Assembly: GCA_963575745.1 (NCBI GenBank)
Contig: CAUYUJ010001303.1
Span: forward strand, 383,399-447,398
DNA: 64,000 nucleotides
Source: Prorocentrum cordatum
Taxonomy: Eukaryota; Sar; Dinophyceae; Prorocentrales; Prorocentraceae
Reading direction: 5' to 3'
Positions 53,334 to 63,862 of the stretch are shown here, one piece after another. Each line of letters opens with the position of its first letter. Positions within the stretch are counted from its first letter, which is position 1. Below the pieces are notes generated by a model, which searched no databases, had not been told where the DNA came from, and saw only the letters and a list, made by a program, of their open reading frames with translations. A program made the position numbers and the translations under genes.

Positions 53334-56081
53334 ATGCTGAATAAGTTGTCTTGGCTCAGCGACATCGCAAGCGCCGCTTCGTTTGGGGCTTTGGGAGGCT
53401 TCTACGGGACAGTGGCCTCTGCAGTATTGGTCGAGGAGGCCCAGGCGATCGGATTGTTTTTGCGCATGACGTGGGTCGCCGCTCACTCTGGCAGCTTGCA
53501 GTTTGTTGGTCATGGTGGTGCTGCACAGGTGGATGTCAGCTTGCTGGCGCATATCCCGACAACCCTGGCCGTGGAGGCGTTGTGCAAGTTGTCGGTTGCT
53601 GTCGCGTCGTCGCGCCGATCGTTCGTGTCCGGGAGTGTGCTTGTTGATGTATCAACACAAGCGATTGGCACTGCTTCGTTTGTCGGTGAGTGGCAGGGGA
53701 TGCCGTCGTGATGAAGGAGGGGTTATTCATGCCGAGGTTGTTTCTTTCGTCGCGCATCCAAGCGCGTCGCCTAGTTCAGGCTGCGCGGCGGGAAACGGAT
53801 GAGAAAAAGGCCCCCGCTTGTTTCTGAACACCGCGCGTTAGTCGCGTTTCTAGGGCTGCGACGCAGCCGTGGAAGAGGAAGAAACAAAAAGAAAGAAAGG
53901 AAGAACAACAACAAAAAAAAAAAACGATATGCAGGGGCTCCGCAGCCAGGGGCGCATCAATCCGAGCTGGTAAGACCTTCAGACTCTCTGGGAATCAAGA
54001 GCGCTTGATGTCGTGGTGACTAACGTTCCACAGGCGGGCCGCGGGCTCGCGGCCTCCGTATTTGCGCTTGCCGGGCCCACTCCGTTTCGAATTCCCGGCG
54101 CGCGGGCGGCGCCTGCTCGGGATTTGTGCAGGGGCAAGTCTGGGGCAGCGGCTTGCTGCGGCACGTTGCGACCCGTGGGTGCTTGGGCGACCGCGCCGCG
54201 TCGCCGCGTCGCCGGCCCATGTGGGCCTGCTCACGTTGGCCGCGATAGGTTGGAGACCTCTGACGGCCAGATCAGCCCAGTGCAGCGGCGGTTCCACCAT
54301 CGACCGGCTGGCGAATGCGCCGCTGATGATAGAGGATTGCAGAAGTGCGCGACGAGGGCATTGGGCCGACGCGCGGGCCCTGCAGTCGAGGCCCAGGCGC
54401 AATTCTGCCCATTGCAAGCTTCTTCCCTGGGAAGGCGCCTCGGGGCCCATGAGCGGGCGGGCCCCTGGGGCGTGGACCTAGCGTCGCCAGCACTGCGCCA
54501 GAAGCGCGCCTGCTCTTTGCATCTGGACAGAGACCATCTTTAAGACACGCGGGCTTGCCGAGGGCGATCCCCGTCAGTTTTGCATGGCTGACCCAGACAT
54601 ACTCTGCCAGCGGTGATTCCGATGCGAGGCGTTCGAAGGAGATCGCCGCGAGCACCCGTCTCCTCTGCGCCGCGACGCTGCGCGGCAGGCCAACGCGTGG
54701 AACCTTGATCTTGAGGAGTGCGTTGCGGGAGCTCTTCCACGACCCAGGAGTTGAGGCCCCTTCCACGCATTCGCTATGCGCGCGCCGTCTTGGGCCAATC
54801 GCGCCTGGGTCCGGCGATGTTCGAGGATTTATTGTCAGGTGGATCGGCGATGGTTCCCATATGCGACTCTCAGCGCAATGGCCTTGGACGTGAATTCAGC
54901 GCTGCTTTCCGACCTGCCCCTTGACGACGCATCCCCCGTGCAGCGGTTTAAGGGCAATGGGCATTGCGCCGACGGGATGGCGGCGGAGTTCGCTGACCCG
55001 TTTTCCGGGTTTGGGATCTGCTTTTGACTGCGTAGGTCTCATGTGCGCGGTTCGGACGGGCCAGGTAATGCCCCCCTCATGGCTGGAGGGACCATATTTG
55101 GGGCCTGCTGTGGGGATGTGCTTGAGGTTGGTGTCCGCGATGGAGAAGCCAGAGGCCTTGCGACGGCCGCTGACGTCTACGTTGGCGCGCGCGGCGATCT
55201 GGGGCGCCTCGGCAACGAGCACGCGCGCAGCGATGCCGGAACAGGTGATGAGGCTCACCCAATGCCTGAACTGGAGGTTCTGGCGTGCGACATCATTTGC
55301 ACTTTGCGGCCAGGCATCGTTCGCTGGGGAGCTATCGGCTGATCAAGGTTGAGCGCGCTCGCACGTTTATCTTGTGCGCGAGCTGACGCGAGACGCGGGG
55401 GCCGATCCGCCGGGGAGGGCGCTCGCCGGGGCAGGGAGGTTGATCGAGTTGGTCTTGCCGTCTGGGAGCCGCGGGTTGATTTCAAGGAACCTTGTTTTTT
55501 CGGGCGCCATGCGGCTTTCTTCCAGGGGGGCCACAGAAGTTGTCAGAGCTCCGCACCGCCCGTTTGCGTCGCTGGTGGAAGTCGTGCGGGGGTTTGGCGG
55601 GTGTCTTGCCTCGCGTCTGAAGTGTGGTTGTCGTGCCTGGTCAGACGCGGCGTCTTCTGGCTTCTTCGCGCCCAGGGCGTCCGCCCGCCAATGGATTCAG
55701 AAAGCTGATGCCGAGGTTTACCCGTGGGAATTGCCCGAACTGGCTTCGGCGGCGTCGGGGGTGAATTTGCGCGCGCCATCGGCCCCCCCGCCCACCTTCG
55801 AGAGGAGATCTGGCCGCCGTCATTCGCTCGTCGCGCACGGGAGTCCTGATCGCGAGGGGCGGGGGGGCAGACGAGCCCCTGAATCTGTCGATGGCCTCTG
55901 GCAGGGGAAGCGGGGCGTTCCCCAGTTCTCTTCCAGGTTTGGCCTGGCCATGTCTGTTCAGGCCGAGACGCGCGCGCGGACCGCGAGGCCTGAGCCTTCT
56001 CGCTGTCTGGGGGCGGGTGGCATTGACGCCTTCTTCCGCAGTGAGTTGCTTGGAACAAGGATGACACAGATAATCACCTGA
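53334..56081. other. Low-repeat region with unassigned open frames
   Basis: This has the least obvious repeat content in the right half. Open frames with mixed residue composition occur at 53334-53711 (plus, 125 codons, starting MLNKLSWLSDIASAAS), 54272-54766 (minus, 164 codons), 54896-55258 (minus, 120 codons, VLVAEAPQIAARANVDVS) and 55374-56081 (plus, 235 codons). None shows a motif I can name, and their strands conflict. They could be decayed LINE or intron sequence. Not called as genes. Confidence 0.3.
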
Positions 56082-56919
56082 AGAAGAGGGAATTTTAAAA
56101 GAAGGAGGGGGAGGAGAGGGAATCTGATAAGTGTATAGTCGGGCCAGCCAGTCGAGCAAGGCAGAGGGCCCCACCCACTTCCACCCTTCTTCCCCGGACA
56201 TAATGGTCAAGTGCGGCACATGTGGACATTGGGGCCGGGGCGCGTCCCACCTCGCAAGCGGAAGGCGCTCGCGCGCCGCGCCGGCTCCGACGACTTGGCG
56301 AAGGGAGAACTACACGGGTTGCGCGCGGTCGGGAGCGGCGCAATTTCCGATGGGCGCGGCGAAGACGAAACATGCGCCGTGTTGTCACGCACTGCCACTT
56401 TCACTTGCAATCTGCGAGGCATTTGGGCGAGGTCCGCATTTTGCCCGCTCTCGCGCGGCCCCGCTGCTGCTTTTTATTTAGCGCATTTCGGCCTTTGCGC
56501 CGCGCCCGCGCTGGAACGCCGCTGCCGAGCGACGCGCGCATCGAATTTGGGCAAAAGCGACAGCAGTCGCCCATTCGCGCGGGCCCTTCAACAAACCAGC
56601 GAGTGCAGCAGATGCGCCGCGCCGAGGCGGGAACGCGTCTTCCATGCGAAACCTGCACGGCGCCAGGGCGAGAACTACAGGTACACCCGCTCGCGCGTCG
56701 ACGATATCTCGGCCGCCGAATGTTCGAGGCGCCACAGCTGGAACGCAATGCTCTAGAACATCGGCGCGGCACCGATACCACGACGACGACGACATGTTGG
56801 CTTTCCGCGCGGGAGGTGCGCCCCGCCCCGTTCTTGGCGCGCGATTTTTTTTTTGGGGGGGAAATTGGCGAAATAATGTTTATGGTGAGGCGAAAGCATT
56901 GTGATCGTTTTCATATTCA
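56082..56919. other. Spacer, nothing recognised
   Basis: Open frames on both strands without known motifs. No repeat partner was identified apart from general GC richness. Confidence 0.35.
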
Positions 56920-57170
56920 TTGTTTTGCTGTTCGGCGCGGACCCCCGCACCCCCCTTTCTGGTGTAGGTTGTGGCTTTTCTTGCCCCCCAAAGAAGCAGC
57001 AGGTGGTGTGCCCCCTCCCCCCCCCCCTTTGGAGCAGGTGGGGTGTCTGTCCGTCATAGGACGTACTGTTGCAACCCGTCTCATTAAACGGAAGTCCGGG
57101 GCCGAATCCCCCCCTCTCCCCCCTTATCCGCCCAATGTCTAAACGGTGGCTAAGACAACGCTCGCGTTGA
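56920..57170 (+). repeat. Interspersed repeat family P3, copy d
   Basis: CATTGTTTTGCTGTTCGGCG, GGAGCAGGTGGGGTGTCTG, CATAGGACGTACTGTTGC and CGCCCAATGTCTAAACG in family order, diverged. Confidence 0.6.
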
Positions 57171-57225
57171 TGTTGCATTGTTATTGCGAAATCCTTACGG
57201 CTAGCGCCGCCGCCCCAGAATGGAG

Positions 57226-57541
57226 ACGACGATGACGATGACGACGACGACGACGACGACGACGACGAGCGCTTTCGGGTGCCTCTTGACGGCAGGCGCC
57301 GAAAAAGAAAACGCCCACATTGATTTTGCATTGTTGGTTGAGTGGCCAGATAGGGGCCACTCTGGTTTGGTTACCATCGGCCTGCGAGGTTGCAGACCGG
57401 GAGTGTGGATTCCAGCAAGGAAGAATCAGAGTCCCAGGACGATGCCCAATGAAGGAACAGGAAGACGAGGAGGCGCAGGAGGAGGAGGAGGAGCACGAGG
57501 AGGAGGAGGAGGAGGAGGAGGAGGAGGAGGAGGAGGAATAA
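57226..57541 (+). repeat. GAC microsatellite, P3-like tail and GGA tract
   Basis: 57226-57268 is (GAC)n. 57295-57325 repeats the P3 tail (GCCGAAAAAGAAAACGCCCA). 57475-57541 is (GGA)n. Confidence 0.7.
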
Positions 57542-58076
57542 TCGGAGGACGCGACGGGGGAATTGGTTTGGTTAGTGGCACCGATACGGGGGGTGGTTTC
57601 GTGGTTGCACGCACTGGGGCGTCTTTTTATTTTTTCGCCCGTTTCCCAGCCCCGGGATTCTTTCAGCGGTTGTGCCTCGTCGGGAGGCGTCCAGGTGTGC
57701 CTGAATCGTTCCCGACGGCCGACGGAGAGCCGAGCTATGATTTGAAAGGCAGGGGACACCGCTAGGTGGGGGCAGCGCTCAGGGGTGGACGCATTGGCCT
57801 ACAGTTGCCCCTTGATCGCTGATAGGGTTTCGATAAGCCACACGCCCAGGAGCGTATGGGGATTCGCTGACGTGGGTTCATCGCCGAAGTATTGGGGAAG
57901 TGTCCCCGATTCAGGTTCGATGTTTCCCCCCCCCGGCCGTGCTGCCCCTGACGTCCCCCCCCGGGAATCACCGACCCCGAGTCTCGAGAATCGTAGATTG
58001 AGGCGCGTGGAGGTTAGCCACGGGTCCCGCTTCCATGCAGAATCGGCGCGTCAGTTGGCAAAATCAGGCGGATCGG
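57542..58076. other. Spacer, nothing recognised
   Basis: No gene motif or repeat partner was recognised. Confidence 0.35.
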
Positions 58077-58165
58077 GCTACGTAATGTTTTGGGGTGTGG
58101 TTTCCCCGATCCATGGATCTGGCGACCAATTCCCAGTTTGACGTTTCCATAATATATGTTTCCAT
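58077..58165 (+). repeat. Interspersed repeat family P6, partial copy c
   Basis: TTTTGGGGTGTGGTTTCCCC and GATCCATGGATCTGGCGACC match the middle of 490-612, but the palindrome's second arm is lost. Confidence 0.45.
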
Positions 58166-58552
58166 GTGCCCGACAAAGGATTTATCCAGTAGCGGTGTTG
58201 CTTGTATCCGCCACCGCGCTTGGTGAATTCGCACTGTCAAGTCGCAGCGATGCCTGGGCGTGGCGTTGCGTGGTGTTCGTGCTGCGTGCAGATGCTCAGC
58301 TCACTTCGGGTGGCTCACAGGCAGTCTCGCTGCCGCTCTGAGTCGGCTTGAGTCGCAGGTTAGTCTCTCAGGCACTTGGGGCCAGTGGTGTTTCAGGACA
58401 GCCTGGGTCGATTCAAGGACTTTGTGTGGCATACTTGGGGTTACGTTCGACCGGCGGCGATGAAACTGGGGTGGGCAAAGCATCAAGCACATCGACATCA
58501 TTGGTTGTTATTGTTGACGCGTGTGCAGAATGTGTCCAAGCCCACATGGTTC

Positions 58553-58726
58553 GGCGGCGAGCGAAGGGGGGAAGTGAGAAGGAGAAGGTCTTCTCAGAAA
58601 GCGGCGGGACTTCTCAGGGGTCCTCGCGCTCTCTGAGGAGGCGTGTTCTTTGTCTTCGGGCAAGGCTTAGGAAGCTTCTCAGAAGCCTGGGGGACTTCCT
58701 CGCCTCCCTCCCCCTCGCGCGCCGCC
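58553..58726. repeat. Hairpin repeat family P2, copy c
   Basis: GGCGGCGAGCGAAGGGGGGA to CCCCCTCGCGCGCCGCC, with inner TTCTCAGAAAGCGGCGGG and GCTTCTCAGAAGCC. Confidence 0.75.
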
Positions 58727-58768
58727 ACATGGGTTGTGTTGGCGCAGCCCGACCCAGCCCTACACCTT

Positions 58769-58920
58769 AGGCGATGCTTAAGAAAACCTAAGTTTTCGTC
58801 CAGAGTCTCGATTATTCTTAATTTTTAAATGTAAATCCCAAGATTTTGATAGAAGTTCTGGGTTACATTCAATTTCTGAGACTATGAATTTCTTAACCCA
58901 TGATTTCTTAAGCATTTCGC
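58769..58920. repeat. AT-rich palindromic element
   Basis: Ends GGCGATGCTTAAGAAAACC and GATTTCTTAAGCATTTCGC are inverted copies, and the arms continue inward (GAGTCTCGATTATTC / AATTTCTGAGACTATG). It is strikingly AT-rich against its surroundings, suggesting a foreign or independently evolving hairpin element. Confidence 0.75.
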
Positions 58921-58997
58921 AGGGTGTACCAGCTTGTGCGCTCGCCGAGCCCGTGACAGGAGAGTGTGCCCGACGAGCGTCCATCCATCGCCAGTCA
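58921..58997 (+). repeat. Duplicated 76-bp segment, first copy
   Basis: CTTGTGCGCTCGCCGAGCCC and CATCGCCAGTC are repeated at 59526-59603. Each copy lies close to P2 hairpins, so a small local duplication is likely. Confidence 0.65.
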
Positions 58998-59314
58998 TGG
59001 CCTGGGCCCCCCACCGCGCCCGCGACGTGCGGCTTCGCTCTCGGGTGGCCTCTTCACTGCTCTGTTGACGACGCGTCGCCCATCCCGGGCCGACCCCTTC
59101 AGTGCCGTAGACGTGCTCACAGCGATGCAGGCAACGGCGGTGCAGGTTTCGGCATCGTGGGAGCGCGTGCCTCGTGCTTTCCTACTATTCGCAGTGTCCT
59201 TCATGCAGGAAAGTGTAGTTCGTGATCTCCTACGGCTTGGTTCCAAACATCACCGTTGAGCAGCATCGCCGTTGGCCCAGCCTTGGGAGATTGGGAGGGG
59301 GATTAGGACGGATC

Positions 59315-59511
59315 GGCGGCGAGCCAGGGGGGAAGTGAGAAAGGGCGGGTCGTCTCAGGAGTCTCGGAAGACCCCCAGCCTTCTGGCAAGTTTTCTGAGC
59401 CCTCTCTGAAGACGCAGGAAAAACCTTCCGAGAAGGCCGGAAGCCTTCTGAGAAGCCCAGCCGCCTTCTGCGAAGTCCTTCTCCTCCTCACTTCCCCTTT
59501 CGCTCGCCGCC
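59315..59511. repeat. Hairpin repeat family P2, copy d
   Basis: GGCGGCGAGCCAGGGGGGAA to CACTTCCCCTTTCGCTCGCC, about 197 bp, with long near-complementary arms (TCTCAGGAGTCTC, CTTCTGAGAAGCCC). Confidence 0.75.
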
Positions 59512-59525
59512 AAGCAAACCGATGC

Positions 59526-59655
59526 AGCCCTGCCCAACTTGTGCGCTCGCCGAGCCCGAGGCAGCCAAATGTGCCCGCCAAACGTACATTCATCGCCAGT
59601 CGGGTGCATTCTGCGAAGGCCCTATCCTCCTCGCCCCCCCCCCTCGCTCGCCGCC
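59526..59655 (+). repeat. Duplicated segment, second copy, and P2 right terminus
   Basis: 59526-59603 matches 58921-58997. 59609-59655 is an isolated P2 right end (CTCGCTCGCCGCC), after which the GGA tract begins. Confidence 0.6.
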
Positions 59656-60206
59656 GAGCAGGGGGAGGGGGGAGGAGGAGGAGGAGGAGGAGGAGGAGGA
59701 GGAGGAGGAGGAGGAGGAGGAGGAGGAGGAGGAGGAAGGAGGAGGGGAAAGAGGAGGAGGAGGAGGAGGAGGATGGGGAGCCAGGAGGAGGAGAGGAGGA
59801 GGAAGGAGGAGGAGGAGGAGGAGGAGGGAGGAGGAGGAGGACGAGGAGGACGAGGAGAAGAGGGCGGGGGAGCAGGAAGAGGAAAAGGAGGAGGGGAGAG
59901 GAGGAGGAAAGAGGAGGAGGGGAGAGGAGGAAAAAGAGGGAGGAGGAGGAAGAGAAGGAAGATGGGGAGGAGGAGGAGGAGGAGGACAAGACAAGGAGGG
60001 GAGGAGGAGGAAGGGGAGGAGGAGGAGGATGGAGGAGGAGGAGGTGGATGATGAATGAATGAGGATGATGATCGATGATGAGGAGGATGAGGATGGAGGA
60101 GGAGGAGGAGGAGGAGGAGGAGGAGGAGGAGGAGGAGGAGGAGGAGGAGGAGGAGGAAGAGGACGAGGAGGAGGAGGAGGAGGAGGAGGAGGAGGAGGAG
60201 GAGGAC
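59656..60206 (+). repeat. GGA purine tract
   Basis: About 550 bp of GGA/GAAGGA units with short ATGATGA interruptions at 60048-60090. Produces Arg, Glu and Gly frames on one strand and Ser, Pro and Leu frames on the other. Confidence 0.95.
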
Positions 60207-61013
60207 TGCGCCACGGCGCGCGCCCTGCTGGGCCAGGACGGCACGCCCCTTGGCGCCCCCTGCCAGAACCGCACTCGCACGGGCCAGCGAGGTGGACAGC
60301 AGTGCGGGGAGCCCCTGTGCTGCAAAGCGCGCCACGCCTACCGGTGCGCATGCGGCGGCGGCGTAGTGGCGCGCAGCCGGGCTGTGGAAGACGCGTTGGA
60401 GCGCATCCACAGGGAGTGCGGCTGCCACACCGCGCGCCAAGTCCCCGTCCCCACATGGGACCGCTGGAAATGGCGCCGCGCGCACCGCAACGCACGGGGC
60501 ACGACGCTCGACCCGCCCGCAGGGCCATGCAGCGGGTGCGGGGCGCCCTTGCAGAACGAGCGCGAGGAGGCCATCCTGGACCTCGAGGCGCAGGCGCCGA
60601 GATGCCCGCGCCAGTTCGCGGACGTCACCGTCCGGCACGCCGTGCCTGGCGATGCCGAGCACTTCGCGGCAGCGGCGCAGAGGGACGGCGCCGTGAACGC
60701 AGAGGCCGAGGGCGACAAGCGGCGCCGCTACCCGGCCGGGCGCGCGCCGTGGTCCGTCCTCCCCCAGGCCTTCGAGACGGAGGGCCGGCACGGCAGGGCC
60801 GCTTTGCGCCACCTGCGGATGCTGGCGCGGAGCCTCGCCCAGGAGCTGGGGGAGGAAGAGGGCAGCTCCGCAGTCGCCAGCGCCCTGACGCAGCGCTGGG
60901 GTGCCGAACTGTCCGTCGCGTTGCACGGGGCGACGGTGCGGCAGCTGCGCACGAGCCTCGGCGGTGACCGGGCGGCCGGCGTGGCTGCCCTCCGCGAGAC
61001 GGCGGCGGGTTGA
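60207..61013 (+). pseudogene. LINE C-terminal fragment with zinc motif and endonuclease-like region
   Basis: The open frame emerges from the GGA tract and ends at TGA 61011-61013, about 268 codons of ordinary composition. EPLCCKARHAYRCACGG is a Cys/His motif, followed by RSRAVEDALERIHRECG and VPTWDRWKWRRA. QFADVTVRHAVPGDAEHF, then VNAEAEGDKRRRYP, FETEGRHGRAALRHLRML fit the restriction-endonuclease-like C-terminus of some LINEs (Asp ... Glu ... Lys). The upstream RT is absent, so it is 5'-truncated or broken by the GGA tract. It is the only long non-repeat frame in the last 8 kb. Confidence 0.6.
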
Positions 61014-61157
61014 ACCCGGGCGTGCTGCGGCGGCGGGCCGAATCGGCGCCGAGGCGCAGCCGTGCGGCGGTGGTGAAGCTGTTCAACCTCATCGTCGCGC
61101 AGCCCGCGGTGCTCAGAGGGTGCGGCGCGCTTGTGATCTGACCCGCTTCATGATCGC

Positions 61158-61553
61158 AGGAGGAGGAGGAGGAAGAGGAGGAGGAGGCGAAGGAGGAGCA
61201 GGAGGAGTAGGAGGAGGGGGAGGCGGGAGGGGCCACCAAAACCAGACGCGCGCCGCGGGTCTCGGCCCCGCTGGCTGGTTCCCACTCCTCGATGCCTCTC
61301 TCGCCTCCTCCTGGCACGGGAAGTCGCCAGGAAGAGCAACCCGACGAGGGCGTCTTGCTAGATTCAGAGTTTGGCAGGCTTCTGTTTGGTTGCGAGCGAA
61401 TTTGGCTCCCCCTCCTCCTCCTCCTCCTCCTCCTCCTCGTTCTCCACTTCCTCCTCCTCCTCTTCCTCTTCGATCCTCGATCCTCCTCCTCCCCCTCGTC
61501 CTCATTCCCCGTTTCCTCCTCCTTTTCCTCCTCCCCCTCCTTCCCCCCTGCTT
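61158..61553. repeat. GGA and CTC tracts around spacer
   Basis: 61158-61216 is GGA-rich on the plus strand, while 61408-61545 is CTC-rich, so the two tracts are in inverse orientation around 190 bp of unrecognised sequence. Confidence 0.8.
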
Positions 61554-61725
61554 GGCGGCGAGCGAGGCTATCGCAGAAGGCGGCGTGACTTCTCAGAAGC
61601 CCCGGCGTTTTCCGAGAAGTTGTTTCTTTGTTTTCGGGGAAGGGTTTTTTGGTCAGAAGGCCAGGGGACTTCCTAGCCTTCTGAGGAGGCCTTCTCCTAG
61701 TCACTTCTCCCCTTCGCTCGCCGCC
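61554..61725. repeat. Hairpin repeat family P2, copy e
   Basis: GGCGGCGAGCGAGGCTATCG to CTCCCCTTCGCTCGCCGCC, with GCAGAAGGCGGCGTGACTTC inside. Confidence 0.7.
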
Positions 61726-61828
61726 CCCGTTTTGCTAGATTCAGAGCTAGCCAGGTTCATTTTCGTGTTACGCCGATCTCCCCAAGCCCGCAGTTTTTTC
61801 TTCATGGTTCGGGCCGACACTCGAAGAA

Positions 61829-61975
61829 CAAACAACGCCATAAACATACGCTTGTGGCGTTCCGCGCGGATTTGAAGGATCCGCGCTGGGTTGCCCTGGG
61901 CGGCGCCGCCAGGGTCCAGCGCAGATCCAATAAATCCGCGCAGACCAACCGTTTATGGTTATGCCGTTGTTTCTT
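61829..61975. repeat. Palindromic MITE-like repeat (family P1, copy e) between direct repeats
   Basis: AACAACGCCATAAACATACG left and GTTTATGGTTATGCCGTTGT right. About 55 bp on each side (61765-61820 and 62020-62076; CGATCTCCCCAAGCCCGCAG against CGATCCCCCTAACCCCGCTG) are diverged direct repeats, as with copy a. Confidence 0.7.
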
Positions 61976-62059
61976 TTCTAGTTTGGCTAGAGACACAGTT
62001 CGGCGGTTTTTTTTTCATGGCACGTCGATCCCCCTAACCCCGCTGTTTTCCATTCGTGG

Positions 62060-62165
62060 CTTGGACCGACGTGGCGTTCAGGCGGGTCCCGATCTGCGTG
62101 AAGTCCAGGTTCTTGTCGGGCCTCGCCGCGCCCGCCTCCCCCTCCATGCGCGTAAACTTGCGAAG
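62060..62165 (-). CDS. Possible minus-strand exon, function unknown
   Basis: The minus strand reads KFTRMEGEAGAARPDKN then LDFTQIGTRLNAT without low complexity and with mostly G or C at third positions. A GT follows the last of these codons. No homologous family is recognised and no partner exon was found, so chance cannot be excluded. Confidence 0.15.
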
Positions 62166-62451
62166 TCGAACGTGAACTTGCCTCCCAGGTGTGCTCATGG
62201 CATGATGATCGCCCCTCGCCTCAGTTTTCTACCCCGCCCCCTTTTTTTCGTCCGCGCCTGAAGGTGAGCTTCAGCCTCGGCGCTTGCGCGCTGCTCGCGC
62301 TCTGGTCCGAGGAGGGCCTTCGTCACGCCACGTCACGCCTCGCCCGTCGTCCTCCTCGTCGTCGTCACGGTCGTGGTCGTTTTTCTTGTGTTGTTCGTCG
62401 TCGTTGTCGTCTCCGTCGTCGTCGCCGGCGTCGTTCAGAGGAGGACGTAAT

Positions 62452-62560
62452 ATATTGATACCGCTACGGTTCCCTCGTCGTGGCGGCTGGATTCGCCCCG
62501 TAATTTTGGTCAGAACGCACCCCAGGAAAAGGTCTGTGGAGCATCGGTGTCGACATCTTT
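62452..62560 (+). repeat. Interspersed repeat family P9, copy b
   Basis: TTGATACCGCTACGGTTCCC, GGCTGGATTCGCC, TGGTCAGAACGCACCCC in the order of 35062-35205. Confidence 0.5.
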
Positions 62561-62646
62561 TTACTCCCTCAGTTGCGGTTGTCTTGCTCGCTGTAGTGGT
62601 GGGCGGCGGGGGCCTGCAGTCAAGAGCGAGGGTGTCCCCCACAGGA

Positions 62647-62776
62647 GGGTGAGGACACGATCGTGTTTGACCTGGCCGAGCAGTGCATCCGGCGGCGTGG
62701 CCCGCACCTGGCCCCCGACGGAGAGGAGCAGCTGGCGGCGCCCGCGGCGGCGGCGGCGGCAACGGCGGCCGCGTGA
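62647..62776 (+). CDS. Possible terminal exon, function unknown
   Basis: After TGTCCCCCACAG, which looks like a 3' splice site, the frame reads EGEDTIVFDLAEQCIRRRG then PHLAPDGEEQLAAPA and an Ala run to TGA 62774-62776. Composition looks like real dinoflagellate coding sequence. No upstream exon or known domain is identified. Confidence 0.25.
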
Positions 62777-63079
62777 CCCGCTCCTTGCGAACCGTCGGCG
62801 CGGGAGAAGCTGCAGCACCGTCAGAGATCTCGAGGGGCACGACTTTTCCTCGCAGGCGACTTTGCGCCCGCCCAATCCCCGAGTTACGCCCGAACAGCTA
62901 GGCCGCTCAGAAGCGGGGTGAGACTCTGGGCTGCATTTCTGGGGCGCTTTTCGGACCCACTCCTGTCGAGGATGGACGCCCCCCCCCCCCATTGGATACC
63001 CCGAGTCGGTCCACAAGTCCTGCGGCCCATCGAAAAACCTTTGAAGCTTGGAATTGGGGTCGTCATAGAGCGGATACCC

Positions 63080-63250
63080 ATGCCCAGAAACACCCTGCTC
63101 GCATCCAGGGTGCCCTGGGCTTCTTGCGTGTGGACGGTTTTGCCATGGAAAGCGCGACGTTCCCACGTCAAAAATCCATGAACGTCCTGGGGTCTCAGGA
63201 TCGGGTTTCTTGTGGAAGGTTTCCTGTTGTCGGGCTCCTACTGTACTCCC
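63080..63250 (+). repeat. Interspersed repeat family P4, copy c
   Basis: CAGAAACACCCTGCTCGCATCC, GGTGCCCTGGGCTTCTTGCG, CCTGGGGTCTCAGGATCGGG and CTTGTGGAAGGTTTCCTG, as at 20035-20210. Confidence 0.7.
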
Positions 63251-63274
63251 CGCTCTTTCTTTATGGGGAAACGG

Positions 63275-63862
63275 GGTTCCTCCTCGCTCCACCTCATCTT
63301 CCTCCTCGGTCCTCCTCCCGCCTCCTCGATCCCCCGCCCCTCTCCTCCCACCTCCTCCTCTTCCTCCTCCTACTCCTCCTCGTCAGCCTCCTCGTCCTCG
63401 TTGATCCTCCTCTTCCTCCTCCTCCTCCTCCTCCTCCTCCGCCTCTCTCCTCCTCCCCTCCTCCGCCTCTCTCCTCCTCCCCCTCCTCCTCCTCCTTCTC
63501 CTCCTCCTCCTCCTCCTCCGTCTCCTCCGTCTCCTCCTCCTCCGCTTCCTCCTCCTCCCCGTCGATCCTCCTCCTCTTCCCCCTCCTCCTCGTCGATCCT
63601 CCTCCTCCTCCTCGATTCTCTGCCTCCTCCTCCTCCTACTCCTCCTCCCTTTCCTCGATCCTCCTCCTCCTCCTCCTCCTGCTCCTCCTCGATCCTCCGC
63701 CTCCTCTTCCTCGATCCTCCTCTTCCTCCTCCTCCTCGATCCTCCTTTTGCTACTCCTGGATCCTCCGCCATCGTATTCTCCTTCTCTTTGAGCCTCCTC
63801 CTCCTCCTCTCCCGCCTCTCTCCTCTTCCTCCTCCTCATTTTCCTCCTCCGCCTCCTCCTCC
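63275..63862 (-). repeat. CTC pyrimidine tract (GGA on the minus strand)
   Basis: About 590 bp of CTC/CTT triplets with CGATCC interruptions. It runs up to the spliced-leader relic. A long polypyrimidine tract before an SL relic could act in splice-acceptor recognition, but its length argues for simple expansion. Confidence 0.9.
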
